The notes under the pieces: model-generated
What the model was told of the DNA's origin: nothing
Database searches by the model: none
Seen by the model: the letters and a program-made list of their open reading frames with translations, nothing else
Position numbers and translations under genes: made by a program
From: Glycomyces lechevalierae
GTDB lineage: Bacteria > Actinomycetota > Actinomycetes > Mycobacteriales > Micromonosporaceae
NCBI RefSeq assembly: GCF_027622945.1
Contig: NZ_JAPZVQ010000008.1
Location: forward strand, 6,413 to 70,412
Length of the DNA: 64,000 nucleotides
Reading direction: 5' to 3'
Shown here: piece after piece, positions 24,777 to 32,292 of the stretch
Layout: each line of letters opens with the position of its first letter
Position numbering within the stretch: the stretch's first letter is position 1

Positions 24777-27236
24777 TTAGAAATCGCCTGGCCAGAGGTC
24801 GTCTTCCTGCTTCGCCTGCGGCGGCTCGGCGGCGTGGACCGTCGACTTGACCGGGCCTTCACCGGCCTTCAGCAGCAGGTCGAGGACCGCGACCGCTCCC
24901 TGCTTGTGCAGCGGCTCGTTGCCGTTGCCGCACTTGGGACTCTGGATGCAGCTCGGGCAGCCGAACTTGCAGCCGCAGCTCGCGATCGCGTCCTTCGTCG
25001 CGCCCAGCCAGTCCTTCCACTTGCGGAAGGCCTGCTCGGCGAAGCCGGCGCCCCCAGGATGACCGTCGTAGACGAACACCGTCGGCAGCTCCGTGTCCAT
25101 GTGCGCCGGAGTCGACAGACCCCCGATGTCCCACCGGTCGCAGGTGGCGACCAGCGGCAGCAGGCCGATCGAGGCGTGCTCGGCCGCGTGCAGCGAACCG
25201 GCGAGGTCCTTGACGCCTTCCAGCGCTTCGAGTTCCACCGTCCACCACACCGCGACAGTGCGCAACGTCTGCGGCGGCAGGTCCAGGGCCTGGGTGTCGA
25301 TGATCTCTCCCGACGGCAGCCGCCGCTTCTGATACGAGATCACGCACGACGTGACCTCGACATCGCCCAGGCACAGCGAGACGTCGCCCATCTCCAGCCG
25401 CTCGCGCTCTCCCAGGATCTCGAGATGCGTGATCTCCTGCGCGCTGGTCGTCCACGGCGGCTTCGCCGCGTGCACCATCGCGATGCCCTCTTCAAGGTCC
25501 AACTCGTCCACCAGGAACGACTCGCCCTGATGCAGATAGACCGCACCCTTGTGGACGATGCGGTGCGAGGCCGCCGCGTCGATCGTGCCGATCAGCCGGC
25601 CCGTCTTCGTCTCCGCGATGTCCACGCCCATCGGCCCCGAACCGCGCAGCGTCACCTCCGGCCGCTCCGAGCCGATCCAGTAGTAGCGGCCCCCCGGGCG
25701 CTTCCGCAGCAGCTTCTGCTCGCAGAGCTGGTCCGCCACTTCACGGCTGCCCGGAATCGCGTCGAGGTCCTCGTTCTTGAGCGGCAGCTCCTCAGCCGCC
25801 AGGCACAGATGCCCCGCCAGGACGTACGGGTTCGACGGGTCGCACACGCTCGCCTCCACCGGCCGGTCGAAGATCGCCTCCGGATGATGCACCAGGTACG
25901 TATCGAGGGGATCGTCCTTCGCGAGCATCACCGCCAGCGCCTCCGTGTCCCCGCGGCCCGCGCGCCCGATCTGCTGCCAGAACGACGCCAGCCGTCCCGG
26001 ATACCCGCAGAGCAGCACCGCGTCGAGACCCGTCACGTCGATGCCGAGTTCCAGGGCGTTCGTCGTCGCGACACCGAGGAGTCTGCCCTCGCGCAGGTCC
26101 GACTCGAGGTCCCTGCGGTGCTCGCGCAGGTAGCCCGCGCGGTACGCGGCGATCCTGTTCGCCGCAGGGTCGGCCCCCAAGCGTGATTTCGCCTCCGCCG
26201 CAACGATCTCCGCGCCTCGTCGCGACGGCACGAACGCCAGGGTCCGCACGCCCCGGCGCGTCAGCTGGGCCAGCATCCGCGCGGTCTCCGAGAGCGTGCT
26301 CGCCTGCTGCGGCTCGCCCTCGATCTCGTAGGTGACCGGCTCCCAGAGCGCCACCGTGGCCCCCGGATGCGGCGAGAAGTCCTCCGTCACCGCCACCGCG
26401 GGACGTCCGGTCAGTACCGACAGGGACGCCGCCGGGTCTGCGGCGGTCGCGCTGGCGGCGATCACGGTGGGGCTCGCGCCGTAGTGCGCGGCGAGGCGCA
26501 GGAGCCGGCGCAGGGTGAGTGCGACGTGTGCGCCGAAGACGCCCCGGTAGACGTGGCATTCGTCGACCACGACGTATTTGAGGTTCTTGAGCAGTGAGCG
26601 CCACATGCGGTGGCGGGGGAGCAGCGAGTGGTGGAGGAGGTCGGGGTTGGAGAGGACGAGGTTGGCGAACCGCTGGGCCCACTGGCGGTGCTCGAAGGGG
26701 GTGTCGCCGTCGACGATCGCCGGGATGAGCCCGGGGACCTCGAATTCGGCCACTGCGCGGGCCTGGTCGGCTGCGAGGGCCTTCGTGGGGGCCAGGTAGA
26801 GGGTGCGGCCTTCGCCGGGTCTCGGGGACGCTTGCGGGCCGTCGATCGGTGCGGCTGCGGCTTCGGTGAGGAGTGGGAGGAGGTAGGCGAGGCTCTTGCC
26901 GGAGGCCGTGCCGGTGGCGACGACGACGTCGCGGCCTTCGAAGGCGTGTGTGGCGGCCTCGACCTGGTGGGGCCAGGGGCGGGTGATCCCTATGCCGCCC
27001 AAGGCGTCTCGCACGTCGCCGGGCACCCACTCGGGCCATTCGGTGCGCACGGAGGCGCGCGGCGGGAGGCGGCGCAGGTGGCGGAGGCCCGCTCTTGGCG
27101 AAGCTTGCGAGCCATAAATCTGCACTGCCTCCGATTCGAGGGCGGCGATGAGCTGGTCGACGGACACCGTCCAATGATGCCGCAGCCCACCGACAGGGTC
27201 GCCGCCAGCGAAGCCGCGCGCCCGCAATTCGGTCAT
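24777..27236 (-). CDS. DEAD/DEAH-box helicase with C-terminal DUF1998 zinc domain (MrfA/Hrq1-like)
   Basis: An 819-residue SF2 DNA helicase, probably for DNA repair (MrfA of Bacillus handles mitomycin lesions). It shows Walker A GTASGKS, DECH box VVVDECHVYRG, SATAADP motif III, motif VI QQIGRAGRGD, and a C-terminal Cys cluster CGCKFGCPSC…CG for metal. ATG 27236 is preceded by GGGAG; longer frames enter the bldG promoter. Two 24-nt repeats lie inside the reading frame (26824 and 27097) and encode IDGPQASPR and IYGSQASPR, looking like tolerated insertions in loops. It is divergent from bldG, as I recall for Streptomyces. Confidence 0.9.
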   Translation of the reverse strand: MTELRARGFAGGDPVGGLRHHWTVSVDQLIAALESEAVQIYGSQASPRAGLRHLRRLPPRASVRTEWPEWVPGDVRDALGGIGITRPWPHQVEAATHAFEGRDVVVATGTASGKSLAYLLPLLTEAAAAPIDGPQASPRPGEGRTLYLAPTKALAADQARAVAEFEVPGLIPAIVDGDTPFEHRQWAQRFANLVLSNPDLLHHSLLPRHRMWRSLLKNLKYVVVDECHVYRGVFGAHVALTLRRLLRLAAHYGASPTVIAASATAADPAASLSVLTGRPAVAVTEDFSPHPGATVALWEPVTYEIEGEPQQASTLSETARMLAQLTRRGVRTLAFVPSRRGAEIVAAEAKSRLGADPAANRIAAYRAGYLREHRRDLESDLREGRLLGVATTNALELGIDVTGLDAVLLCGYPGRLASFWQQIGRAGRGDTEALAVMLAKDDPLDTYLVHHPEAIFDRPVEASVCDPSNPYVLAGHLCLAAEELPLKNEDLDAIPGSREVADQLCEQKLLRKRPGGRYYWIGSERPEVTLRGSGPMGVDIAETKTGRLIGTIDAAASHRIVHKGAVYLHQGESFLVDELDLEEGIAMVHAAKPPWTTSAQEITHLEILGERERLEMGDVSLCLGDVEVTSCVISYQKRRLPSGEIIDTQALDLPPQTLRTVAVWWTVELEALEGVKDLAGSLHAAEHASIGLLPLVATCDRWDIGGLSTPAHMDTELPTVFVYDGHPGGAGFAEQAFRKWKDWLGATKDAIASCGCKFGCPSCIQSPKCGNGNEPLHKQGAVAVLDLLLKAGEGPVKSTVHAAEPPQAKQEDDLWPGDF
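26824..26847 (+). repeat. 24-nt dispersed element, divergent copy within the helicase gene
   Basis: GGGGACGCTTGCGGGCCGTC followed by GATC matches the consensus GGCGAMGCTTGCGAGCCRTA+RATC with a few changes. On the coding strand it yields DGPQASPR. Confidence 0.6.
27097..27120 (+). repeat. 24-nt dispersed element within the helicase gene
   Basis: GGCGAAGCTTGCGAGCCATA followed by AATC. In the helicase frame it encodes YGSQASPR upstream of the helicase core (about residue 40), a region not conserved in the fold. Confidence 0.75.
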
Positions 27237-27379
27237 ACGCTCCCGGCTCCCCTTCACTGGGAACGCAGTACGCTTATGGGCCAAGACACAGTGCTCATAT
27301 GCCGCGGCTGCGTCGGGACCGGGCCCGCCCAGGCCCGCCCGCACCACCGCGGGATCCGCCGAGAGAGGGGAGCGACGGC

Positions 27380-27739
27380 GTGAGGGGAACATCAGGCGAT
27401 GGCGCGGCCGAGCCCGAGCTGGGGCTCAGCCTCTCCGAGGTCGGCGAGTACGCGGTCATCAGCGTGACCGGCGAGATCGACATGTACACCGCGCCGCAGT
27501 TGCGCGAGGCCGTCCGCCAACTCTCCTCCGAGGGCCGCATGCGGGTCGCGATCGATCTCACGCCTACCGAGTTCTGCGATTCGACCGGTCTCGGCGTGCT
27601 CATCGGCGCTCGTCGGCGCCTCTCCGACGCGGGCGGGAGCCTGGTCGTCGTCTGCGCGAACCCGCGCATCCGGAAGCTCCTGGACCTCACCGGCCTCGAC
27701 AAGGTGCTCGATGTCCGGGAAGCGGTGCCCGGCGAGTGA
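27380..27739 (+). CDS. bldG: Anti-sigma factor antagonist BldG (STAS domain)
   Basis: A 119-residue STAS protein. BldG in Streptomyces is needed for aerial growth and antibiotic production and works by partner switching with anti-sigma factors. Key parts visible: VTGEIDMYTAPQLREAV and the phosphorylation loop FCDSTGLGVLIG, whose Ser is the expected phospho-acceptor, then VVVCANPRIRKLLDLTGL. GTG 27380 has a strong GAGGGGAG RBS; the frame upstream is not coding-like. It overlaps the anti-sigma gene by 4 bp (GTGA), and the helicase gene is divergent upstream and hppA downstream, the order I remember for the Streptomyces bldG locus. Confidence 0.9.
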   Translation: MRGTSGDGAAEPELGLSLSEVGEYAVISVTGEIDMYTAPQLREAVRQLSSEGRMRVAIDLTPTEFCDSTGLGVLIGARRRLSDAGGSLVVVCANPRIRKLLDLTGLDKVLDVREAVPGE

Positions 27740-28254
27740 ACGGCTCCAAGCACGACCGCACTGGGGGACGGGCCGAGGCGGTGACCGTCCGGTTCGCGTT
27801 CACCCCGGCCGCCGCGTACGTCCGCGCCGCGCGCCTCGTGGCCGCGGACGTGGCCGCGCACGCGGGCGTCGCGACGGGTCTGCTGGACGAGGTGCGGCAG
27901 GCGGTCGGCGAGGCGTGCACGCGCGCGGTGCTGCGGCACCGTGACCGGGGCATGGACGATCTGGTGCGCGTGGAATTTTCGATCGGTGATCGTTTTGTTG
28001 CGAAAATCACGGATAACGCGCAGGATCTGCGCGCGCGCTCGAGCGGCCGGATCGGGGCGGGCGTCGGCGGCGGCGATGCGCGAGCGGGCGATCACGACGC
28101 GATGGAAGAGGACACCCTCTCCGAGGAGATCACCCTCATCGTCCTGGGGGGACTGGTCGAAGACCTGGTCGTGACCGGTCCCGACGCGAACGGCGGGACG
28201 ACCGTCAGCATGTCCTGGCCCCTCCCCGGATCGGGCTCCGCCGCCGATCACTGA
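27736..28254 (+). CDS. BldG-partner anti-sigma factor-like protein (HATPase fold)
   Basis: This 172-residue protein is translationally coupled to bldG and corresponds to the ORF3/ApgA-type partner. The segment LLDEVRQAVGEACTRAVLRH aligns with the N-box helix of RsbW/SpoIIAB kinases. Where those have ExxxN, this has E-A-C-T-R, so the Mg2+-ligand Asn is replaced by Arg. The expected DxGxG box reads ITDNAQDL, also degenerate. It may therefore bind BldG and a sigma factor without normal kinase activity. A charged insertion of about 30 residues lies before the last strand. Role is inferred from family and position. Confidence 0.8.
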   Translation: MNGSKHDRTGGRAEAVTVRFAFTPAAAYVRAARLVAADVAAHAGVATGLLDEVRQAVGEACTRAVLRHRDRGMDDLVRVEFSIGDRFVAKITDNAQDLRARSSGRIGAGVGGGDARAGDHDAMEEDTLSEEITLIVLGGLVEDLVVTGPDANGGTTVSMSWPLPGSGSAADH

Positions 28255-28480
28255 GGCGTTGCACACCCGGTCGGGAGAGCGTGACCATCCCCACTCGCAA
28301 AGCCCTCACATCGTTACACTCCGCACGTTACTTCTGCCGGGCCGTTGGCCCGGCCCCCTGGCCGCGCCGTCCTACCCGTCCCGCGGCCTTTACGTGTTCG
28401 CGATACCTGTCCCGCGGTGCCCCGCCGGACACATGGCGAAGCTTGCGAGCCATGAAATGTGTACAGCTTGGAGGAACTAC
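28255..28480 (+). promoter_or_regulatory. hppA promoter and leader with hairpin and a dispersed repeat
   Basis: TACACT (28315–28320) is a good -10 candidate, giving a leader of about 150 nt. The leader contains the perfect hairpin GCCGGGCC-gtt-GGCCCGGC (28336–28354), which could be an attenuator or the terminator of the bldG operon. It also contains one copy of the 24-nt element. GGAGG lies about 10 nt before the ATG at 28481. Confidence 0.5.
28435..28458 (+). repeat. 24-nt dispersed element in the hppA leader
   Basis: GGCGAAGCTTGCGAGCCATG followed by AAAT. Here the outer bases extend the pairing to CATGGC/GCCATG, giving a 6-bp stem around the GAAGCTTGCGA loop, 22 bp before the hppA start. 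Confidence 0.75.
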
Positions 28481-30805
28481 ATGCATACGTTGCTCGCCAA
28501 TGGCGACGAGGGCGTAGGTGAGCTCGCGGGCTCGAACCTGAGCCTCGTCGTGGTCGCGGCCGCGCTCGCGCTGGTCGCCCTCGGCGGCGCCGCCGCACTC
28601 GTCAAGAGCATCCTCGCGGCCGGCACCGGCACCGACAAGATGCGGGAGATCTCCGGGGCCGTCCAAGAAGGCGCCTCGGCCTACCTGCGCCGCCAGTTCC
28701 GCGCGCTCAGCGTGTTCGTCGTCATCGCCGTGGTCCTGCTGTTCCTGCTGCCCGCCGAAGGGGGCATGGACGTCCGCATCGGACGCAGCGTGTTCTTCAT
28801 CGTGGGCGCGCTGTTCAGCTCGTTCATCGGCTGGGCCGGCATGAACATGGCCACCCGCGCGAACGTGCGCGTGGCCGCCGCGGCCCGCGACGGCCAGCCC
28901 ACCACCGCGATGCACCTGGCCTTCCGCACCGGCGGCGTGGTCGGGTTCCTCACCGTCGGCCTCGGCCTCCTGGGCGCCTCGATCGTGGTGTTCGTCTACA
29001 ACGGCGACGCGCCGGTGGTCCTGGAGGGCTTCGGCTTCGGCGCCGCGCTCCTCGCCATGTTCATGCGCGTCGGCGGCGGCATCTTCACCAAGGCCGCCGA
29101 CGTCGGCGCCGACCTCGTCGGCAAGGTCGAGCAGGGCATCCCCGAGGACGACCCGCGCAACCCGGCGACCATCGCCGACAACGTGGGCGACAACGTCGGC
29201 GACTGCGCCGGCATGGCCGCCGACCTCTTCGAGTCCTACGCGGTCGTGCTCGTCGCGAGCCTCATCCTCGGCCGCGCCGCGTTCGGCGAGACCGGCCTGG
29301 TCCTGCCGCTGCTCGTCGCCTCCGTCGGCATCGTCTGCGCCGTCCTCGGCGTGATCATCACCCGCATGCGCGCCTCCGACGCCTCCGGGCTCACCGCGAT
29401 CAACCGGGCGTTCTACCTGTCCGCGGTCATCTCCGCGCTGCTCACCGTGGCCGCGGTCCTGTGGTACGTCCCGTCCGACTGGGCCTCGCTCGGCACCGGC
29501 ATCGACGCCGCCGGCATCCCGGTCAACCCGCAGGTCTACGCCATCGTCGCGGTCGTCATCGGCATCGCCCTGGCCGCCGTCATCATGGCGCTCACCGGCT
29601 ACTACACCGACACCCGCTACAAGCCCACCCGGGCCGTCTCGGCCTCGACGCGCACCGGCGCGGCCACCAACATCCTGTCGGGCTTCTCGCTCGGCCTGGA
29701 GTCGGCCGTCTACACCGCGCTGTGCATCGCGGCCGCCGTCCTCGGCGCCTACCTGCTCGGCGGCGGCGAGATCCTCATCAGCCTCTTCGCGGTCGCGCTC
29801 GCCGGCTGCGGCCTGCTCACCACCGTCGGCGTCATCGTCGCCATGGACACCTTCGGGCCCATCAGCGACAACGCGCAGGGCATCGCCGAGATGTCCGGCG
29901 ACGTCGAAGGCGACGCCGCCCGGACCCTCACCGACCTGGACGCCGTCGGCAACACCACCAAGGCCATCACCAAGGGCATCGCGATCGCCACCGCGGTCCT
30001 CGCGGCCACGGCCCTGTTCGGCTCCTACACTGACGCCGTCGCCGGCGAGGGCCTCGCCGGAGCGGCCCTGTTCGAGGCCCTCAACATCGCCAACCCGGCG
30101 AACATCGTGGGCTTCATCATCGGCGCCTCCGTCGTGTTCCTGTTCTCCGGCCTCGCCATCAACGCCGTCGCCCGCTCCGCCGGCGCCGTCGTCAACGAGG
30201 TCCGCGACCAGTTCGCGCGGTTCCCCGGGATCATGGAGGGCACGCAGCGGCCCGAGTACGGCCGCGTCGTCGACATCTGCACCCGCGACGCCCAGCGCGA
30301 ACTCGCCACGCCCGGCCTCCTCGCCATCACCGCGCCCATCGCGGTCGGCTTCGGCCTCGGCGTCGGCCCGCTCGCCGCGTACCTCGCCGGCGCGATCGCG
30401 TGCGGCGTGCTCATGGCCGTCATGCTCGCCAACTCCGGCGGCGCGTGGGACAACGCCAAGAAGGACGTCGAGGACGGCGCGCACGGCGGCAAGGGCTCCG
30501 AAGCCCACGCCGCGGCCGTGATCGGCGACACCGTCGGCGACCCGTTCAAGGACACCGCGGGCCCGGCCATCAACCCGCTCCTCAAGGTCATGAACCTGGT
30601 GAGCCTCATCATCGCCCCGGCCGTGGTCGTCTACACCGTCGACGGCGTCGGCGCCGAGTCCGGCGGCCCGGTCCGCTGGATCATCGCCGGCCTCGCCGTG
30701 GCCGTCCTGGTCGCCGCGATCATCGTCTCCAAGCGCCGTTCCGCGGTGGTGGAGGCGGGGGAAGCACGCACTCCGGAACAGCGTGAGAAGGTCGAAGTCG
30801 GCTGA
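28481..30805 (+). CDS. hppA: Membrane-bound proton-translocating pyrophosphatase, K+-independent type
   Basis: This 774-residue, roughly 16-helix pump hydrolyses cytoplasmic PPi and exports H+. The substrate site is intact: [35 protein letters not shown] and the C-terminal [17 protein letters not shown] and [14 protein letters not shown] regions. [13 protein letters not shown] contains Lys at the position that is Ala in K+-requiring enzymes, so by established family rules it is the K+-insensitive subtype. ATG 28481 follows GGAGG. Position after the bldG operon agrees with Streptomyces. A strong terminator lies 88 bp after the stop, before the tnpB gene. Confidence 0.95.
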   Translation: MHTLLANGDEGVGELAGSNLSLVVVAAALALVALGGAAALVKSILAAGTGTDKMREISGAVQEGASAYLRRQFRALSVFVVIAVVLLFLLPAEGGMDVRIGRSVFFIVGALFSSFIGWAGMNMATRANVRVAAAARDGQPTTAMHLAFRTGGVVGFLTVGLGLLGASIVVFVYNGDAPVVLEGFGFGAALLAMFMRVGGGIFTKAADVGADLVGKVEQGIPEDDPRNPATIADNVGDNVGDCAGMAADLFESYAVVLVASLILGRAAFGETGLVLPLLVASVGIVCAVLGVIITRMRASDASGLTAINRAFYLSAVISALLTVAAVLWYVPSDWASLGTGIDAAGIPVNPQVYAIVAVVIGIALAAVIMALTGYYTDTRYKPTRAVSASTRTGAATNILSGFSLGLESAVYTALCIAAAVLGAYLLGGGEILISLFAVALAGCGLLTTVGVIVAMDTFGPISDNAQGIAEMSGDVEGDAARTLTDLDAVGNTTKAITKGIAIATAVLAATALFGSYTDAVAGEGLAGAALFEALNIANPANIVGFIIGASVVFLFSGLAINAVARSAGAVVNEVRDQFARFPGIMEGTQRPEYGRVVDICTRDAQRELATPGLLAITAPIAVGFGLGVGPLAAYLAGAIACGVLMAVMLANSGGAWDNAKKDVEDGAHGGKGSEAHAAAVIGDTVGDPFKDTAGPAINPLLKVMNLVSLIIAPAVVVYTVDGVGAESGGPVRWIIAGLAVAVLVAAIIVSKRRSAVVEAGEARTPEQREKVEVG

Positions 30806-30840
30806 CCGCCGACGACACCGGTCAGCTCGCGAGCAGCCAC

Positions 30841-30864
30841 GGCGACGCTTGCGAGCCGTAGATC
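30841..30864 (+). repeat. 24-nt dispersed element after hppA
   Basis: GGCGACGCTTGCGAGCCGTA followed by GATC. Flanks pair as ACGGC/GCCGT, whereas the copy at 28435 pairs as ATGGC/GCCAT; this is a compensatory change that supports a hairpin. It lies between the hppA stop and its terminator. Confidence 0.75.
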
Positions 30865-30892
30865 GGCTCCGCTGATTCTGGAACATTCCCGC

Positions 30893-30923
30893 GTGTGCCC
30901 CGGCCGATCCGGCCGGGGCACAC
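30893..30923 (+). terminator. Strong terminator of hppA
   Basis: GTGTGCCCCGGCCG-atc-CGGCCGGGGCACAC forms a perfect 14-bp stem, 88 bp after the stop. Confidence 0.85.
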
Positions 30924-30959
30924 CCATGTCGGTTCCGCGTATTCGTCACGTCCGGCGGC

Positions 30960-30965
30960 TAATGT
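30960..30965 (+). promoter_or_regulatory. -10 box TAATGT of leaderless tnpB
   Basis: TAATGT ends 6 nt before the GTG at 30972, so tnpB appears to use the host-style leaderless arrangement. Confidence 0.55.
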
Positions 30966-30971
30966 GAGTCG

Positions 30972-32213
30972 GTGCAACTGCGATACCGCTACCGCCTCTA
31001 CCCCGGCGCCTCCCAGGAGGCGGCGCTGGCGAAGGCGTTCGGCAGTTGCAGGGTCGTGTTCAACGACGTGATCGAGTTGCGCGACAAGGCGTTCGCCGAA
31101 GGACGGCCCTGGGTGAACGACGCCGAGGTGTCACGCCGGGTCGTGACCGAGGCCAAACGCCGTCCGGAGCGGGCCTGGCTCGCCGAGACCTCGGCGGTGG
31201 CGCTCCAGCAGGCCGTCCGGGACGCCAACAAGGCCTACCGGCACTACTTCGCCGCGAGGACCGGCAAACGGGCGAGGGGCCCCGTCGGCAAGCCGCGCTT
31301 CAAATCCCGGCGCGACCGCAGGCAGGCGATCCGGTTCACCCGGAACGCGCGATTCAAGATCACCGCGGCGGGACGACTCAGGCTCCCCGGCATCGGCGAG
31401 GTCAGCGTGGTCTGGTCGCGCGACCTGCCGTCGGCGCCTTCGAGCGTCACCGTCGTCCGCGAAGCGTCCGGGCGGTACTTCGCCTCGTTCGTCTGCGAGA
31501 CCCGCGACGATCCGCTCCCGGACACGGGCCGCGCGATCGGGCTCGACCTCGGACTGGCATCGTTCGTGACCGGGTCCGACGGCTCGAAGACGGCGGCGCC
31601 GCAGTACTGCCGCCGGGCCGAACGGAAACTCGCGAAGGCGAACAGGAATCTGGCGCGAAAACGGCCGGGCTCCGCGAATCGCGAAAAAGCGCGTCGCGCC
31701 GTCGCGGTCGCGCATTCGAGGGTCGCGGACGCCCGCACGGATTTCCTTCACCGGCTTTCTTCGAAGATCATCGGCGAGAACCAAGTGGTGGTCATCGAAG
31801 ACCTGTGCGTGAAGGCGCTGGCCAGGACCCGGCTCGCGAAGAGCGTGCACGATGCGGGCTGGGCGAGGTTCACCGCGATGCTCGAATACAAGGCCGCAAG
31901 GCGCGGCCGGGAACTCGTGAAGACGGATCGCTTTCTGCCGTCCACGAGGACCTGCGCTTCGTGCCGGGCCGTCGGCGATCGTAAGCCGTTGCACGTCCGA
32001 TCGTGGACGTGCAACCATTGCGGCGTCCTCCATGACCGGGACGTCAATGCGGCGAAGGTCATTCTCGCGGCGGGGCTCGCCGAGAGGGAAAACGCCTATG
32101 GAGCGGAAGAAGACCTGCTAGCGCCCCCGCGCGACCAGGCGTTCGCGCAATCTCAAGCCCGACATCCGGTCGGGGACTGGGCAGAAGTAGGAATCACCAC
32201 TGCCGCGAGGTAA
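30972..32213 (+). CDS. tnpB: RNA-guided endonuclease TnpB of an IS200/IS605-type element
   Basis: An intact 413-residue TnpB, ancestor class of Cas12. The N-terminal RYRLYPGASQEAALAKAFG and FNDVIELRDKAF segments are typical. The RuvC triad is complete: Asp in IGLDLGLASF, Glu in VVVIEDLCVKAL and Asp in HDRDVNAAKVIL. The zinc ribbon CASC…CNHCG lies between the last two. No transposase TnpA is adjacent, so this is a solo TnpB element lying between hppA and topA, a junction inside an otherwise conserved neighbourhood. TnpB is expected to use an omega RNA made from its 3' end to cut DNA. GTG start is supported by TAATGT. Confidence 0.93.
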   Translation: MQLRYRYRLYPGASQEAALAKAFGSCRVVFNDVIELRDKAFAEGRPWVNDAEVSRRVVTEAKRRPERAWLAETSAVALQQAVRDANKAYRHYFAARTGKRARGPVGKPRFKSRRDRRQAIRFTRNARFKITAAGRLRLPGIGEVSVVWSRDLPSAPSSVTVVREASGRYFASFVCETRDDPLPDTGRAIGLDLGLASFVTGSDGSKTAAPQYCRRAERKLAKANRNLARKRPGSANREKARRAVAVAHSRVADARTDFLHRLSSKIIGENQVVVIEDLCVKALARTRLAKSVHDAGWARFTAMLEYKAARRGRELVKTDRFLPSTRTCASCRAVGDRKPLHVRSWTCNHCGVLHDRDVNAAKVILAAGLAERENAYGAEEDLLAPPRDQAFAQSQARHPVGDWAEVGITTAAR

Positions 32214-32260
32214 GCGGCCACAGTATGGTGGAAACCGCTCCGTCACGGAGCGGCGAAGGC
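32130..32260 (+). ncRNA. Candidate omega RNA overlapping the 3' end of tnpB
   Basis: Known omega RNAs span the tnpB 3' end and the right end of the element. Here three consecutive structures fit: hairpin CCCGAC-atccg-GTCGGG (32158–32174) inside the ORF, a nested GCGG/CCGC plus CCAC/GTGG fold around 32214–32238, and a perfect CCGCTCCG-tca-CGGAGCGG stem at 32235–32253. The last two share bases and would compete. The guide would lie downstream, in the topA leader. No expression evidence. Confidence 0.4.
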
Positions 32261-32292
32261 CAACGTAACGAACCGAGTGCATATCCGAGTGA

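Larger units (their letters stand above)
30924..32260 (+). mobile_element. Solo tnpB insertion element (IS200/IS605 group), approximate limits
   Basis: The limits are guesses. The left end should lie between the hppA terminator (ends 30923) and the tnpB promoter. The right end is probably just past the hairpin at 32235–32253. No terminal inverted repeats are expected, since these elements end in subterminal hairpins. The host junction sequence (TAM) cannot be fixed without an empty-site comparison. Confidence 0.5.
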
